Assembly: GCA_019339365.1 (NCBI GenBank)
Contig: CP079859.1
Coordinates: 3,286,001 to 3,350,000, forward strand
DNA: 64,000 nucleotides
Direction: 5' to 3'
Source: Vibrio neptunius
GTDB taxonomy: Bacteria > Pseudomonadota > Gammaproteobacteria > Enterobacterales > Vibrionaceae
The position numbers and the translations under genes are program-made. Positions 20,288 to 27,782 of the stretch are shown one piece after another (position 1 is the stretch's first letter; each line of letters opens with the position of its first letter). Below the pieces are notes generated by a model, which did not search any database, was not told where the DNA came from, and was given only the letters and a program-made list of their open reading frames with translations.

Positions 20288-20928
20288 ATTCTCTTCCTTT
20301 AACGCTCCGATACAACGACAACTGTTATGGGTTGTATCAGTGGTTACTCTAATTTTTGAAGAGTTACATTTGTAACTATAAAACAACAATCAAACATCCT
20401 AATTGATCACTATCTTCTTCGTTTATTTTGTCTTGTGAGCTCTAACTTGGCTAACTTGGTTTGCCTTTTCAATCTAGACATAAGTCTTACAGAGCCTTCA
20501 TTTAAACTACACCAACATACGGTAGAGCAAAAGGACTAATGTAGCCTAATGACTAAATTCAAAGTTTTATTCCGCTGCCTATAAGTTGTTGATTTTGATC
20601 ACCAAAATGTAACCAGTTACGTAATTTAATTACAGTAAAATTAGAGCTGTAAAACCGTTTCAAACATGTGTTTAACTTGCGAGTAAATCAGGCATCGCTT
20701 TATCAGACAGGGGATTTCGTGGCTATTACGGAGGCGGGTCAAACAGAGTGTTTTTAGTGAGCTGTAAAATTGACACTGTGAAATTTCACAATTTAATGAA
20801 AGCTTCATCAAGATTTCTTTGTAAAATTTTACAAGTTAAAGTTCACCGACAGAATAAAATGCTAAAAAGCACACTAAAACTAGTGTGCTTTTGGAAGGTA
20901 TCATCGAGATTTGGTCTAATACTTATCG
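20288..20928. promoter_or_regulatory. aceB upstream region and oxyR 3' flank
   Basis: 641 bp without a gene. It holds a CRP-like site (GTTGA-N6-TCACC at 20588-20603), a perfect palindrome TGTGAAATTTCACA near 20777, and the oxyR terminator at 20865-20892. The CRP reading is weak consensus matching, but fits catabolite control of a glyoxylate operon. Confidence 0.3.
20865..20892 (-). terminator. Terminator of oxyR
   Basis: 12-bp perfect stem AAAAGCACACTA / TAGTGTGCTTTT with an AAAC loop, 37 bp past the oxyR stop. The stem ends in a T run on the minus strand. Confidence 0.8.
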
Positions 20929-21834
20929 CTAAAGCAGCTCTGATACGACTTGTGCCAGTTGATTAAAAGTATTCACTCTTGAAGAACTAGGGCGCCAAAC
21001 TAGCCCAATATGGCGGTGTGCTTGCTGCCCAGGAGCATCAACAACCACTAAGTTTTGGTTATCAATCAACCCGTGATCGATTGCCATCTGGGGGATAAAG
21101 GTGGTTCCTAACCCATTGGCAACCATCTGAACCAAGGTATGTAAACTGGTTGCCGAGAATGGGTTAATCTTCTCTTTCTTAGTCAGCTGGCAAGCAGAAA
21201 CGGCATGTTCTGTTAGGCAGTGTTCTTTTTCCAGTAAGAACACAAACTCATCAGGCAGGTCATCGTACTTAATCGGGGTCTGAATCGCATCGGCCTGATT
21301 ACGGCTGATGATCATCCGAAATGGATCATTACCGACGATTTTGCTTTCCATGCCATCTATATCAACTGGCAAAGCTAAGATAAGTACATCTAATTCACCG
21401 TGGCGCAGCGCCGCCAGTAAATTGGTTGTGGTGTCTTCTCTTAGCAGTAAATTCAGTAAAGGGAAGCGCTGGTTCACTTCCTGCACCAAATCACAGAGTA
21501 AAAAAGGCGCAATGGTTGGAATACAACCCACACGCAATTGCCCTTCCATTTCATCTCCCTGACAAAGACGACCAAGCTCCACCAGATCTTGTCCTTTTGC
21601 CAGAAGTTCACGCCCTTGTTGGACAACTTGCTCTCCTGCCAGTGTAAACACTAACGGGCTTTTCTTATCTTTCTTCTCATAAAGAGGGCAACCAATCAGC
21701 TCTTCAAGGTTTTGAATACCTTTACTGAGCGTTGACTGACTCACGAAGCACCGTTCCGCCGCCTCACTAAAGTGGCGTGTTTCGTGAAGGGTTACCAAAT
21801 AATGTAATTGCTTGAGGCTAGGCCACTTATTCAT
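20929..21834 (-). CDS. oxyR: Hydrogen-peroxide-sensing LysR regulator OxyR
   Basis: LysR-family activator switched on by an intramolecular disulfide. The 301-residue protein has the N-terminal winged helix (LHETRHFSEAAERCFVSQST, about 16-35). In the sensor domain the redox pair lies in KEHCLTEHAVSACQL (Cys206 and Cys215). The spacing of nine matches Cys199/Cys208 of E. coli OxyR, which separates it from other LysR proteins. It is divergent from a 2-Cys peroxiredoxin gene about 200 bp away, a typical OxyR target arrangement. Start ATG at 21834 gives the usual MNKWPSLKQLHYLV. Confidence 0.94.
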   Translation of the reverse strand: MNKWPSLKQLHYLVTLHETRHFSEAAERCFVSQSTLSKGIQNLEELIGCPLYEKKDKKSPLVFTLAGEQVVQQGRELLAKGQDLVELGRLCQGDEMEGQLRVGCIPTIAPFLLCDLVQEVNQRFPLLNLLLREDTTTNLLAALRHGELDVLILALPVDIDGMESKIVGNDPFRMIISRNQADAIQTPIKYDDLPDEFVFLLEKEHCLTEHAVSACQLTKKEKINPFSATSLHTLVQMVANGLGTTFIPQMAIDHGLIDNQNLVVVDAPGQQAHRHIGLVWRPSSSRVNTFNQLAQVVSELL

Positions 21835-21870
21835 AATTCTATATGTAACTACTGCTCATCCAGTGATCAA

Positions 21871-21890
21871 GATAATGGTTTAGCATTATC
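21871..21890. promoter_or_regulatory. Palindrome in oxyR-peroxiredoxin divergent promoter
   Basis: GATAATG-N6-CATTATC, a perfect 7-bp inverted repeat, followed about 10 bp later by ATTA-N7-CTAT. These resemble degenerate OxyR half-sites (ATAG-N7-CTAT), but spacing is not canonical, so the assignment is tentative. Confidence 0.35.
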
Positions 21891-22032
21891 GCTTTTTTCG
21901 ATTAACTCAATCTATTTATTTCGCTTTTTTCCATACTACAATCTGTACTATAGTTTGTCGCGTACAAACACGGACCAAACCAAAAACGAATCAATTGGTT
22001 TGGAACTAACCATATATTTTAGGAGCAAAAAA

Positions 22033-22641
22033 ATGGTACTAGTAGGTCGTCAAGCCCCAGATTTTACTGCTGCAGCTGTTCTAGGTAACGGTGAGATCGT
22101 TGATAACTTCAACTTTGCAGAGTTCACTAAAGGTAAGAAAGCGGTTGTTTTCTTCTACCCACTAGATTTCACTTTCGTTTGCCCATCTGAGCTAATCGCT
22201 TTCGACAACCGTCTAGCTGATTTCCAAGCTAAAGGTGTTGAAGTAATCGGTGTTTCTATCGATTCTCAGTTCTCTCACAACGCATGGCGTAACACTGCTA
22301 TCGAAGATGGCGGTATCGGTCAAGTTAAGTACCCACTAGTTGCTGACGTTAAGCACGAAATCTGTAAAGCATACGACGTTGAGCACCCAGAAGCAGGCGT
22401 TGCTTTCCGTGGTTCTTTCCTAATCGACGAAGAAGGCGTTGTACGTCACCAAGTTGTTAACGACCTACCACTAGGCCGTAACATCGACGAAATGCTACGC
22501 ATGGTTGACGCGCTAAACTTCCACCAGAAGAACGGTGAAGTATGTCCTGCACAGTGGGAAGAAGGTAAAGCAGGTATGGACGCATCTCCAAAAGGTGTTG
22601 CAGCGTTCCTATCTGAGCACGCAGAAGACCTAAGCAAGTAA
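22033..22641 (+). CDS. Typical 2-Cys peroxiredoxin (AhpC/Prx1 type)
   Basis: Reduces H2O2 and organic hydroperoxides. I start at the ATG at 22033 (MVLVGRQAPDFTAAAV), which has a TAGGAGC ribosome site; upstream in-frame codons cross the oxyR promoter. The 202-residue product has the peroxidatic Cys50 in FYPLDFTFVCPSEL, the resolving Cys171 in NGEVCPAQW, the GGIGxxKYPLVAD element and a YF-less C-terminal tail typical of less overoxidation-sensitive forms. Codon use is strongly biased to abundant tRNAs, suggesting high expression. Transcription is divergent from oxyR. A strong terminator follows. No ahpF is adjacent, so its reductant is probably thioredoxin or a distant AhpF. Confidence 0.93.
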   Translation: MVLVGRQAPDFTAAAVLGNGEIVDNFNFAEFTKGKKAVVFFYPLDFTFVCPSELIAFDNRLADFQAKGVEVIGVSIDSQFSHNAWRNTAIEDGGIGQVKYPLVADVKHEICKAYDVEHPEAGVAFRGSFLIDEEGVVRHQVVNDLPLGRNIDEMLRMVDALNFHQKNGEVCPAQWEEGKAGMDASPKGVAAFLSEHAEDLSK

Positions 22642-22738
22642 TTTTGCTTTCGCACCCAAGCTCAACGGGTGTCTTGGTTGGACAATATAAAGCTAAAAAG
22701 CAAACGCCAATCAGTTTAAAGTAAAGTCTTTATTTAAG

Positions 22739-22768
22739 GAGCCCGAAACTCAGTTTCGGGCTCTTTTT
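22739..22768 (+). terminator. Terminator of the peroxiredoxin gene
   Basis: 11-bp stem GAGCCCGAAAC / GTTTCGGGCTC with a 3-nt loop and TTTTT, about 100 bp after the stop codon. The remaining sequence up to dapD (22769-22983) shows no gene and should contain the dapD promoter. Confidence 0.92.
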
Positions 22769-22983
22769 ATTTTTCTTTCACACTCAATAACCATTATCGC
22801 CCTCACCACTTCCCTATATAGATAAAAAGACAAGATATCGCTAAAGAGACAAAACGTATCGACCTACAGACTTTATCTGTTTCTGCTCTTTAAAGTCGAA
22901 AAAGCTCTCTTTATGATGAACTCAACTGATTTGGAGGAAGAGATCACTCTTCCAGACTGACGATTACTACACGGAGATTCAAC

Positions 22984-24015
22984 ATGGCTTACTTTTCTCT
23001 AGCCTTCGGTACGGCAACCAAAAACCGCGATGGAAAAATCATTGAAGCATTTTTCCCGAACCCAGTTCTTAACCCGTCTGATGCACTGGTAGACGCAGTC
23101 GCAAAAGTAGCAGGTTACGAGCAAGGCAACCAAGCGATCGAAATCTCTGCGGCACAAAGTGCAGAACTTGCTAGCGCATTCGAAGCAAACGGTGATGCTG
23201 CAAACGCCTCATTCGCAGCTAAAGCAGCGGAGTCTTCACAACCGCTAGTACTTGTTGTTCTTGCAGCAGATGAGAAGCCAGCTTCTGTTGCTGAAGGCTT
23301 CCTGAAGCTTCAACTGATCTCTAACCGTCTAGTTCAACCTCACGGCACTGTGCTTGACGGTATCTTTGGCCTACTGCATAACATTGCGTGGACCAACGAA
23401 GGCCCTATCGATCTGCCAGAACTGGCTGATCGCCAAATTGAAGCACGCCTAGCAGGCCGCAACCTATCTGTCGATTGTGTCGACAAATTCCCTAAAATGG
23501 TCGATTACGTGGTGCCTGCTGGTGTTCGTATCGCTGATACTTCACGCGTTCGCCTTGGCGCTCACGTTGGTGAAGGCACAACCGTTATGCATGAAGGTTT
23601 CATCAACTTCAATGCGGGTACAACGGGTGTGAGCATGGTTGAAGGCCGTATCTCTGCTGGCGTTGTGGTTGGTAACGGCTCTGATATTGGTGGCGGTGCT
23701 TCAATCATGGGTACACTGTCTGGTGGTGGTTCAGTTGTCGTTTCTATCGGTGAAAGTTCACTGCTAGGCGCAAACGCAGGCCTTGGTTTCCCACTGGGCG
23801 ATCGTTGTACTGTTGAGTCTGGTCTGTATGTCACTGCGGGTGCTAAAGTTCGCATGCTGGATTCAGAAGGCAACGAAGTGGAAGTGGTGAAAGCACGCGA
23901 CCTAGCTGGCGTGTCTGATTTACTGTTCCGTCGCAACTCAGTGACTGGTCAGATTGAATGTCTGGCGAACAAAACTGCAGTAGAGCTGAACTCTGAGCTA
24001 CACAGTAATAACTAA
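22984..24015 (+). CDS. dapD: 2,3,4,5-tetrahydropyridine-2,6-dicarboxylate N-succinyltransferase (343-aa type)
   Basis: Acyltransferase of the lysine/diaminopimelate pathway: succinyl-CoA plus tetrahydrodipicolinate gives N-succinyl-2-amino-6-ketopimelate. The 343-residue protein is the longer class seen in Vibrio/Pseudomonas. An N-terminal domain (1-150) precedes left-handed beta-helix hexapeptide turns around 175-290 (VRLGAHVGEGTTVMHEGFIN, ISAGVVVGNGSDIGGGASIM). A ribosome site CACGGAG precedes the ATG. It is a single gene with its own terminator. Confidence 0.95.
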   Translation: MAYFSLAFGTATKNRDGKIIEAFFPNPVLNPSDALVDAVAKVAGYEQGNQAIEISAAQSAELASAFEANGDAANASFAAKAAESSQPLVLVVLAADEKPASVAEGFLKLQLISNRLVQPHGTVLDGIFGLLHNIAWTNEGPIDLPELADRQIEARLAGRNLSVDCVDKFPKMVDYVVPAGVRIADTSRVRLGAHVGEGTTVMHEGFINFNAGTTGVSMVEGRISAGVVVGNGSDIGGGASIMGTLSGGGSVVVSIGESSLLGANAGLGFPLGDRCTVESGLYVTAGAKVRMLDSEGNEVEVVKARDLAGVSDLLFRRNSVTGQIECLANKTAVELNSELHSNN

Positions 24016-24031
24016 GCTAGTAGCCGAACAG

Positions 24032-24070
24032 AAAAAGGGTTGATGTGTAAGCATCAACCCTTTTTATTTT
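24032..24070 (+). terminator. Terminator of dapD
   Basis: 14-bp stem AAAAAGGGTTGATG / CATCAACCCTTTTT with a 6-nt loop, then ATTTTT. It can also serve the convergent nnrS on the minus strand because the stem starts with AAAAA. Confidence 0.92.
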
Positions 24071-24115
24071 TCTGCTAAGTGAATCGATCAGCGCGCGAAG
24101 GCAGCCGTTAGCTAC

Positions 24116-25309
24116 TTAACCAGGATGACCGTCGACTCTCGCTTTTAGCAACATAGAGCCAAACTTAATCACATACAGAGTAAAAGCCAATATCCATAAC
24201 AGCCCGCTGATATCGATCATCAACATCATTTGGGCTGGCCACAGAACCACACCAACACTACGAACTAACGCAGCAGCCGTCAGCATAGCGAATGCTAACG
24301 CCATATTTGGGCCCTGATAAATTGCTCGCCCAGTATGCCCCATGGTTACACGAGCGATCATCGCCAGTATCAAGCCGCCGAGCGCTCCGATCGCAAACAG
24401 ATGCAACATATTGTGGCCCGCAAATGGGTTATCGAGTAACCCTCTCAATAATAGGCTGACCGGAATACACAAGTAAGCTAAGTGCAGTGACCACACTAAC
24501 GGCTCTTTGACGGTGCGCCACGGCTGCCATCTCATCACACGAACTAAATGTGCTAAACCGGAAATGACCATCAGAGAAGGCCCGAGCTGAGCAAAAGTGA
24601 CAGGGAAAAAGCTCAGAATAAATAAACTGACCAGCGGTAGGTTTGCCGTCCATTCTAACCAAGTCATCGGCTGTGGTTTCTCAAAATTAAATCGCCGTGC
24701 AGTGAAGAATGGAATCACTCGCCCGCCCATTACCGACAGTAAAATCGTAAACCACCACAACATTGCCTGCCAGACCGCTGAAGAAGGAAACGGCGGCATC
24801 CCCTTAATGGTCGCGTAGCTGGCAAAGTTCGCCGCAATCGCCAAAACAAACAAGGACACAAAGAACAGATTTTTCCACCCTTTAGCTTTGATCACTCGAC
24901 TGCCAACTTCATACGCTGCAAAAGCGATAAACAGAGCCTCTATCGATGAAATCAACCACAAAGGTGCAGGTGTCCAAAACAGTACACGCGGAAGTAGCCA
25001 CAAACCAACCAGTAGCGCCAATCTATGGTGTCTGGTGCCATTGATTTCCGTCCAATTCTGGACTGCGGTCAAAACAAACCCCACCACAATCGCCATCGAG
25101 AAACCAAACAACATCTCATGCACATGCCACCACAAAGCAGGCACTCTTAACGCTGCAGGTTGGCCGTTTTGAAACATCCATACCCACAAGGCGACAGCAA
25201 TAACAGCGTAAACGGCCCCAAGCAAAAAGAAGGGCCGAAACCCCAAACGTAAAATCGGCGGAATGGCTTCTTCGACTTTTTTGTCAGTAATATTGAGCAC
25301 AATGGTCAC
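24116..25309 (-). CDS. nnrS: NnrS family heme/copper membrane protein
   Basis: NnrS is a polytopic inner-membrane heme- and copper-containing protein, usually under nitric-oxide-responsive control, that mitigates NO-related stress on metabolism. The 397-residue product is almost wholly membrane-embedded, with about twelve hydrophobic segments. Family motifs are GFRPFFLLGAVYA (about 23-35), WWHVHEMLFGFSMAIVVGFV (about 60-79), and GHNMLHLFAIGALGGLILAM with its His pair, followed by MIARVTMGHTGR. His residues in WHVHE and HNMLH are plausible heme ligands. It is divergent from the PTS gene at 25526, with a large inverted repeat in between. Confidence 0.93.
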   Translation of the reverse strand: MTIVLNITDKKVEEAIPPILRLGFRPFFLLGAVYAVIAVALWVWMFQNGQPAALRVPALWWHVHEMLFGFSMAIVVGFVLTAVQNWTEINGTRHHRLALLVGLWLLPRVLFWTPAPLWLISSIEALFIAFAAYEVGSRVIKAKGWKNLFFVSLFVLAIAANFASYATIKGMPPFPSSAVWQAMLWWFTILLSVMGGRVIPFFTARRFNFEKPQPMTWLEWTANLPLVSLFILSFFPVTFAQLGPSLMVISGLAHLVRVMRWQPWRTVKEPLVWSLHLAYLCIPVSLLLRGLLDNPFAGHNMLHLFAIGALGGLILAMIARVTMGHTGRAIYQGPNMALAFAMLTAAALVRSVGVVLWPAQMMLMIDISGLLWILAFTLYVIKFGSMLLKARVDGHPG

Positions 25310-25392
25310 TCCAAATATTGAATCTAACTATCTAACAGCAATATTTATTCCAGTGTTAAATCTAATAAAATTCAATACGTTAAAAGAAATCA

Positions 25393-25429
25393 TGTCTTTA
25401 TGACTCCATAAAATTAGGTCATAAAGACA
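25393..25429. promoter_or_regulatory. 12-bp inverted repeat between nnrS and PTS EIIB gene
   Basis: Perfect repeat TGTCTTTATGAC / GTCATAAAGACA with a 13-nt spacer in the 216-bp divergent gap. Each arm contains GTC-A-TAA-AGAC, near the NorR core GTCANNNTGAC but with one mismatch. It may be an operator for either gene; it lacks a T tract, so it is not a terminator. Confidence 0.5.
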
Positions 25430-25525
25430 CATAAGAGTAATGAAAGTACAAATTTTGAAGGTCTGAATCATTGACCCAAGTCGTCAGAAGTTGACAATAA
25501 CCCATCTGGATAATGTGAGGTTTAG

Positions 25526-25828
25526 ATGAAAATTGTTGCTGTAACCGCCTGCCCTACCGGTATTGCTCATACTTACATGGCTGCCGATGCACTGAGTAAA
25601 GCTGCACCTAAAAAAGGCTTGCAGATCAAGGTCGAAACCCAAGGTGCAATGGGGATTGAAAACCCTCTCTCCGCTCAAGATATTATGCGCGCAGACTTGG
25701 TTCTGATTGCTTCAGATATAGAGATAGAACAGCGTGCACGCTTCACTGGTTGTAAAATCCATGTTGTTACCATTGAAGAAGTCTTGACCAATGTTGATGC
25801 CGTTCTCGACAGGTGCAAATCACTGTGA
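25526..25828 (+). CDS. PTS fructose-type EIIB component (stand-alone)
   Basis: A 100-residue EIIB-Fru domain protein that carries a phosphocysteine between EIIA and the EIIC permease. MKIVAVTACPTGIAHTYMAA has the phosphorylation Cys at position 9, followed by the family ETQGAMGIENPLS segment. Fru-type EIIB domains are about 100 residues, so this is complete. It overlaps the next gene by 16 nt. It has no EIIC of its own nearby other than the EIICs fused in the EIIABC protein at 27783, so it may feed that permease or a distant one. Confidence 0.93.
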   Translation: MKIVAVTACPTGIAHTYMAADALSKAAPKKGLQIKVETQGAMGIENPLSAQDIMRADLVLIASDIEIEQRARFTGCKIHVVTIEEVLTNVDAVLDRCKSL

Positions 25829-26601
25829 TTGAACGTCGAATTACGTTCGTTCTCCCCGAGGATGGATTTGCCAGTTGGAAAATCAATCGACTCAAGGCCT
25901 TGAGCGGGATGTTTCGCTCGGTGGTCGTGTTACTTAATGTCACCAAGTGGGAAAGAGCCAATATCGAGCACCCTTTGCAAATCATGTCGTTGGGCAGTCA
26001 GGAGTTCGATTTATGTCAGATACACATTGAAGGCTCAGATGCAGAATTGGCCTGCATGGTGTTTACTAATTTCATCAGCGATCAGTTCACCTTGGTCAAT
26101 ACTGCGCATAAGAGTAACCAATTAACCAATATTGCACTGCTCAGCAATCTGCCCACTTTTCATCTCGATTTTCCACTTAGCTACTTACACCACCACAGTG
26201 ATGTTGAAAATAAGTCAGCGGCATTCAGCCTCGCGACAAAATGCATTACCAGTTCAAACCCAGCTCTAATAAGTGAACAGTTTGCTCAGCGAGAGCAAAC
26301 CTCTTCAACCGCTATTGGGCATGGGATCGCCCTTCCTCACATCATGAGTGAAGCGATTGATATCCCAAGTGTCAGCATTGTATCGCTCACAGAAGAGTTA
26401 GACTGGAACTCTCCCGTTCCGGGTGGTGTCAGTATGATCATCGCTATCGCTTTGCCACATAAAGCGTCACGTGATGTCTTGCTAGCCTTTACGCGCCTGA
26501 CTCGTTCATTGCTGGATCCAGACTATTGCCAGTTGCTGCGTACCAGCCACGAACAACAAGCGTTAAAAGCACTTCTTACCCATAAACTGGCACAAGCCTA
26601 G
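25813..26601 (+). CDS. Degenerate HPr-like domain fused to PTS EIIA (fructose/Ntr type)
   Basis: GTG start at 25813, overlapping the EIIB gene. The C-terminal half (about 125-262) is a fructose-type EIIA with the phosphohistidine in TAIGHGIALPHIMSEA (about H176). The N-terminal 100 residues look like an HPr fold (strand-helix pattern; an LGSQEFDLCQIHIEGSDAEL segment resembles the C-terminal half of HPr). The phosphorylatable His loop expected near residue 15 is replaced by LPEDGFASWKINRL, with no His. HPr-EIIA fusions (FPr/DTP) normally keep this His. This one therefore probably cannot accept phosphate from EI at that site and may be regulatory. It ends 4 nt from the convergent AraC gene. Confidence 0.75.
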   Translation: MQITVIERRITFVLPEDGFASWKINRLKALSGMFRSVVVLLNVTKWERANIEHPLQIMSLGSQEFDLCQIHIEGSDAELACMVFTNFISDQFTLVNTAHKSNQLTNIALLSNLPTFHLDFPLSYLHHHSDVENKSAAFSLATKCITSSNPALISEQFAQREQTSSTAIGHGIALPHIMSEAIDIPSVSIVSLTEELDWNSPVPGGVSMIIAIALPHKASRDVLLAFTRLTRSLLDPDYCQLLRTSHEQQALKALLTHKLAQA

Positions 26602-27440
26602 CTCGCCCGATATTCGCTCGGCGTCATACCGACTTTGTTCTTAAACACCCGAAAAAAATAGTTGGCATCAGCGTAGCCACAACGGTTCGCCACTTCCTGT
26701 AGACGGAAGTCATAGCGCTTGAGCATAAACTTAGCGCGGTCAATTCGAACCCAGGTGATGTAGTCGGCCAGTGTCATATGCCCTTGTTGGCGAAACAAGC
26801 GCGACAAGTGATTGGGGGAAATGTTAAACCGCGAAGCAATCGACGCTCTGGTAATTGCCCGATGAAAATTCTCTTGAATATAGATACAAATTCCTTGGTA
26901 AAGATCTTCACTATGGCTTTTCGAACGGCCATCAGGCTTTTGTAACATTGATTGGCAATAGCTGAGCAGAGCCACCAGCAAATGTTCATCCATCGGAGCT
27001 TTTTGAGGTTCCTGAGCTAGTGCGTTCAATGCCTGCAAAATATGATCAACCGCGTGCCCAGTTCGGGTCGGTACAGAATATTTCTGGATGTCATAGAAAC
27101 CGCTTTCCCCCGCACGCTTGCTCACCAAACTGAAACCTAACTGGCGACGACCAAACAGCAAACTCAGTACCGAACATTCGTTTTCCCAGTTCGGTTTATT
27201 CCAACAGTTAGGAGGAATATAGAGTGCGTCTCCACTCAATACGCTAATGTCCGCAATCCCTTGTTCAGGATCTTCAAGTTGATTGAGGTACTCGCCACTT
27301 AAAACGAGCTCAAGCCGCGGAAAGTTCACCTGATAGCTAAAAGCAGGGGGTGTGAGTTTGTCTGCAGCAAACCAGATCCGACTAAAATGCTCTCGTTCAT
27401 GAATAACATTATCGAGTAAATCATGGAATATATGACTCAT
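26598..27440 (-). CDS. AraC-family transcriptional regulator of the PTS locus
   Basis: 280-residue regulator with an N-terminal cupin-like ligand-binding half (LSGDALYIPPNCWNKPNWEN at about 48-67) and a C-terminal double HTH (FHRAITRASIASRFNISPNH, then FMLKRYDFRLQEVANRCGYA and FKNKVGMTPSEYR). It is divergent from the EIIABC gene and convergent with the EIIA gene, so control of the PTS genes is likely. The order EIIB, EIIA, AraC, EIIABC resembles the mannose-type PTS region of Vibrio cholerae as I recall it; the sugar here is not proved. Confidence 0.9.
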   Translation of the reverse strand: MSHIFHDLLDNVIHEREHFSRIWFAADKLTPPAFSYQVNFPRLELVLSGEYLNQLEDPEQGIADISVLSGDALYIPPNCWNKPNWENECSVLSLLFGRRQLGFSLVSKRAGESGFYDIQKYSVPTRTGHAVDHILQALNALAQEPQKAPMDEHLLVALLSYCQSMLQKPDGRSKSHSEDLYQGICIYIQENFHRAITRASIASRFNISPNHLSRLFRQQGHMTLADYITWVRIDRAKFMLKRYDFRLQEVANRCGYADANYFFRVFKNKVGMTPSEYRAS

Positions 27441-27782
27441 AGCCCCCTCTTAAGTAATCACTTTTCGTGACTTCCATCAACAAAAAACACATAAAATCGA
27501 GGTTACTATACTCTAGTTTTTACGATTTGTATTTTTCCTTTCAAAGATAGAAACACTTAATAAAAAACAATAAACATTTGATATTTAATAGTTAATTTAA
27601 AATTAAACAAACTAATTACACTTAAATCAATAATTGATTTCGATCACACTCCAAATCCATAGTTACAATAATCCAGTAAATGCATTTCTGGTACACTAAA
27701 AATCCTTGACTGAATAACCCACAATTACCCTCAGATAAAAAAACAAGTTCCGCATAAATAGGAACCAATCGGGGTAAACGAG
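27441..27782 (+). promoter_or_regulatory. AraC-EIIABC divergent control region with CRP-like site
   Basis: 342 AT-rich bases without a gene. At 27633-27648 there is ATTGA-N6-TCACA, a good right half and partial left half of a CRP site, about 130 bp before the EIIABC ATG. This fits catabolite control of a PTS gene. Assignment is by eye. Confidence 0.4.

Noticed and set aside
20777..20790. TGTGAAATTTCACA as a CRP site
   Set aside because: The half-sites are separated by 4 bp, not the 6 bp needed by CRP, so I list it only as a palindrome.
20748..20966. 72-codon frame between aceB and oxyR
   Set aside because: It crosses the oxyR terminator and the end of oxyR; no ribosome site or homology is apparent.
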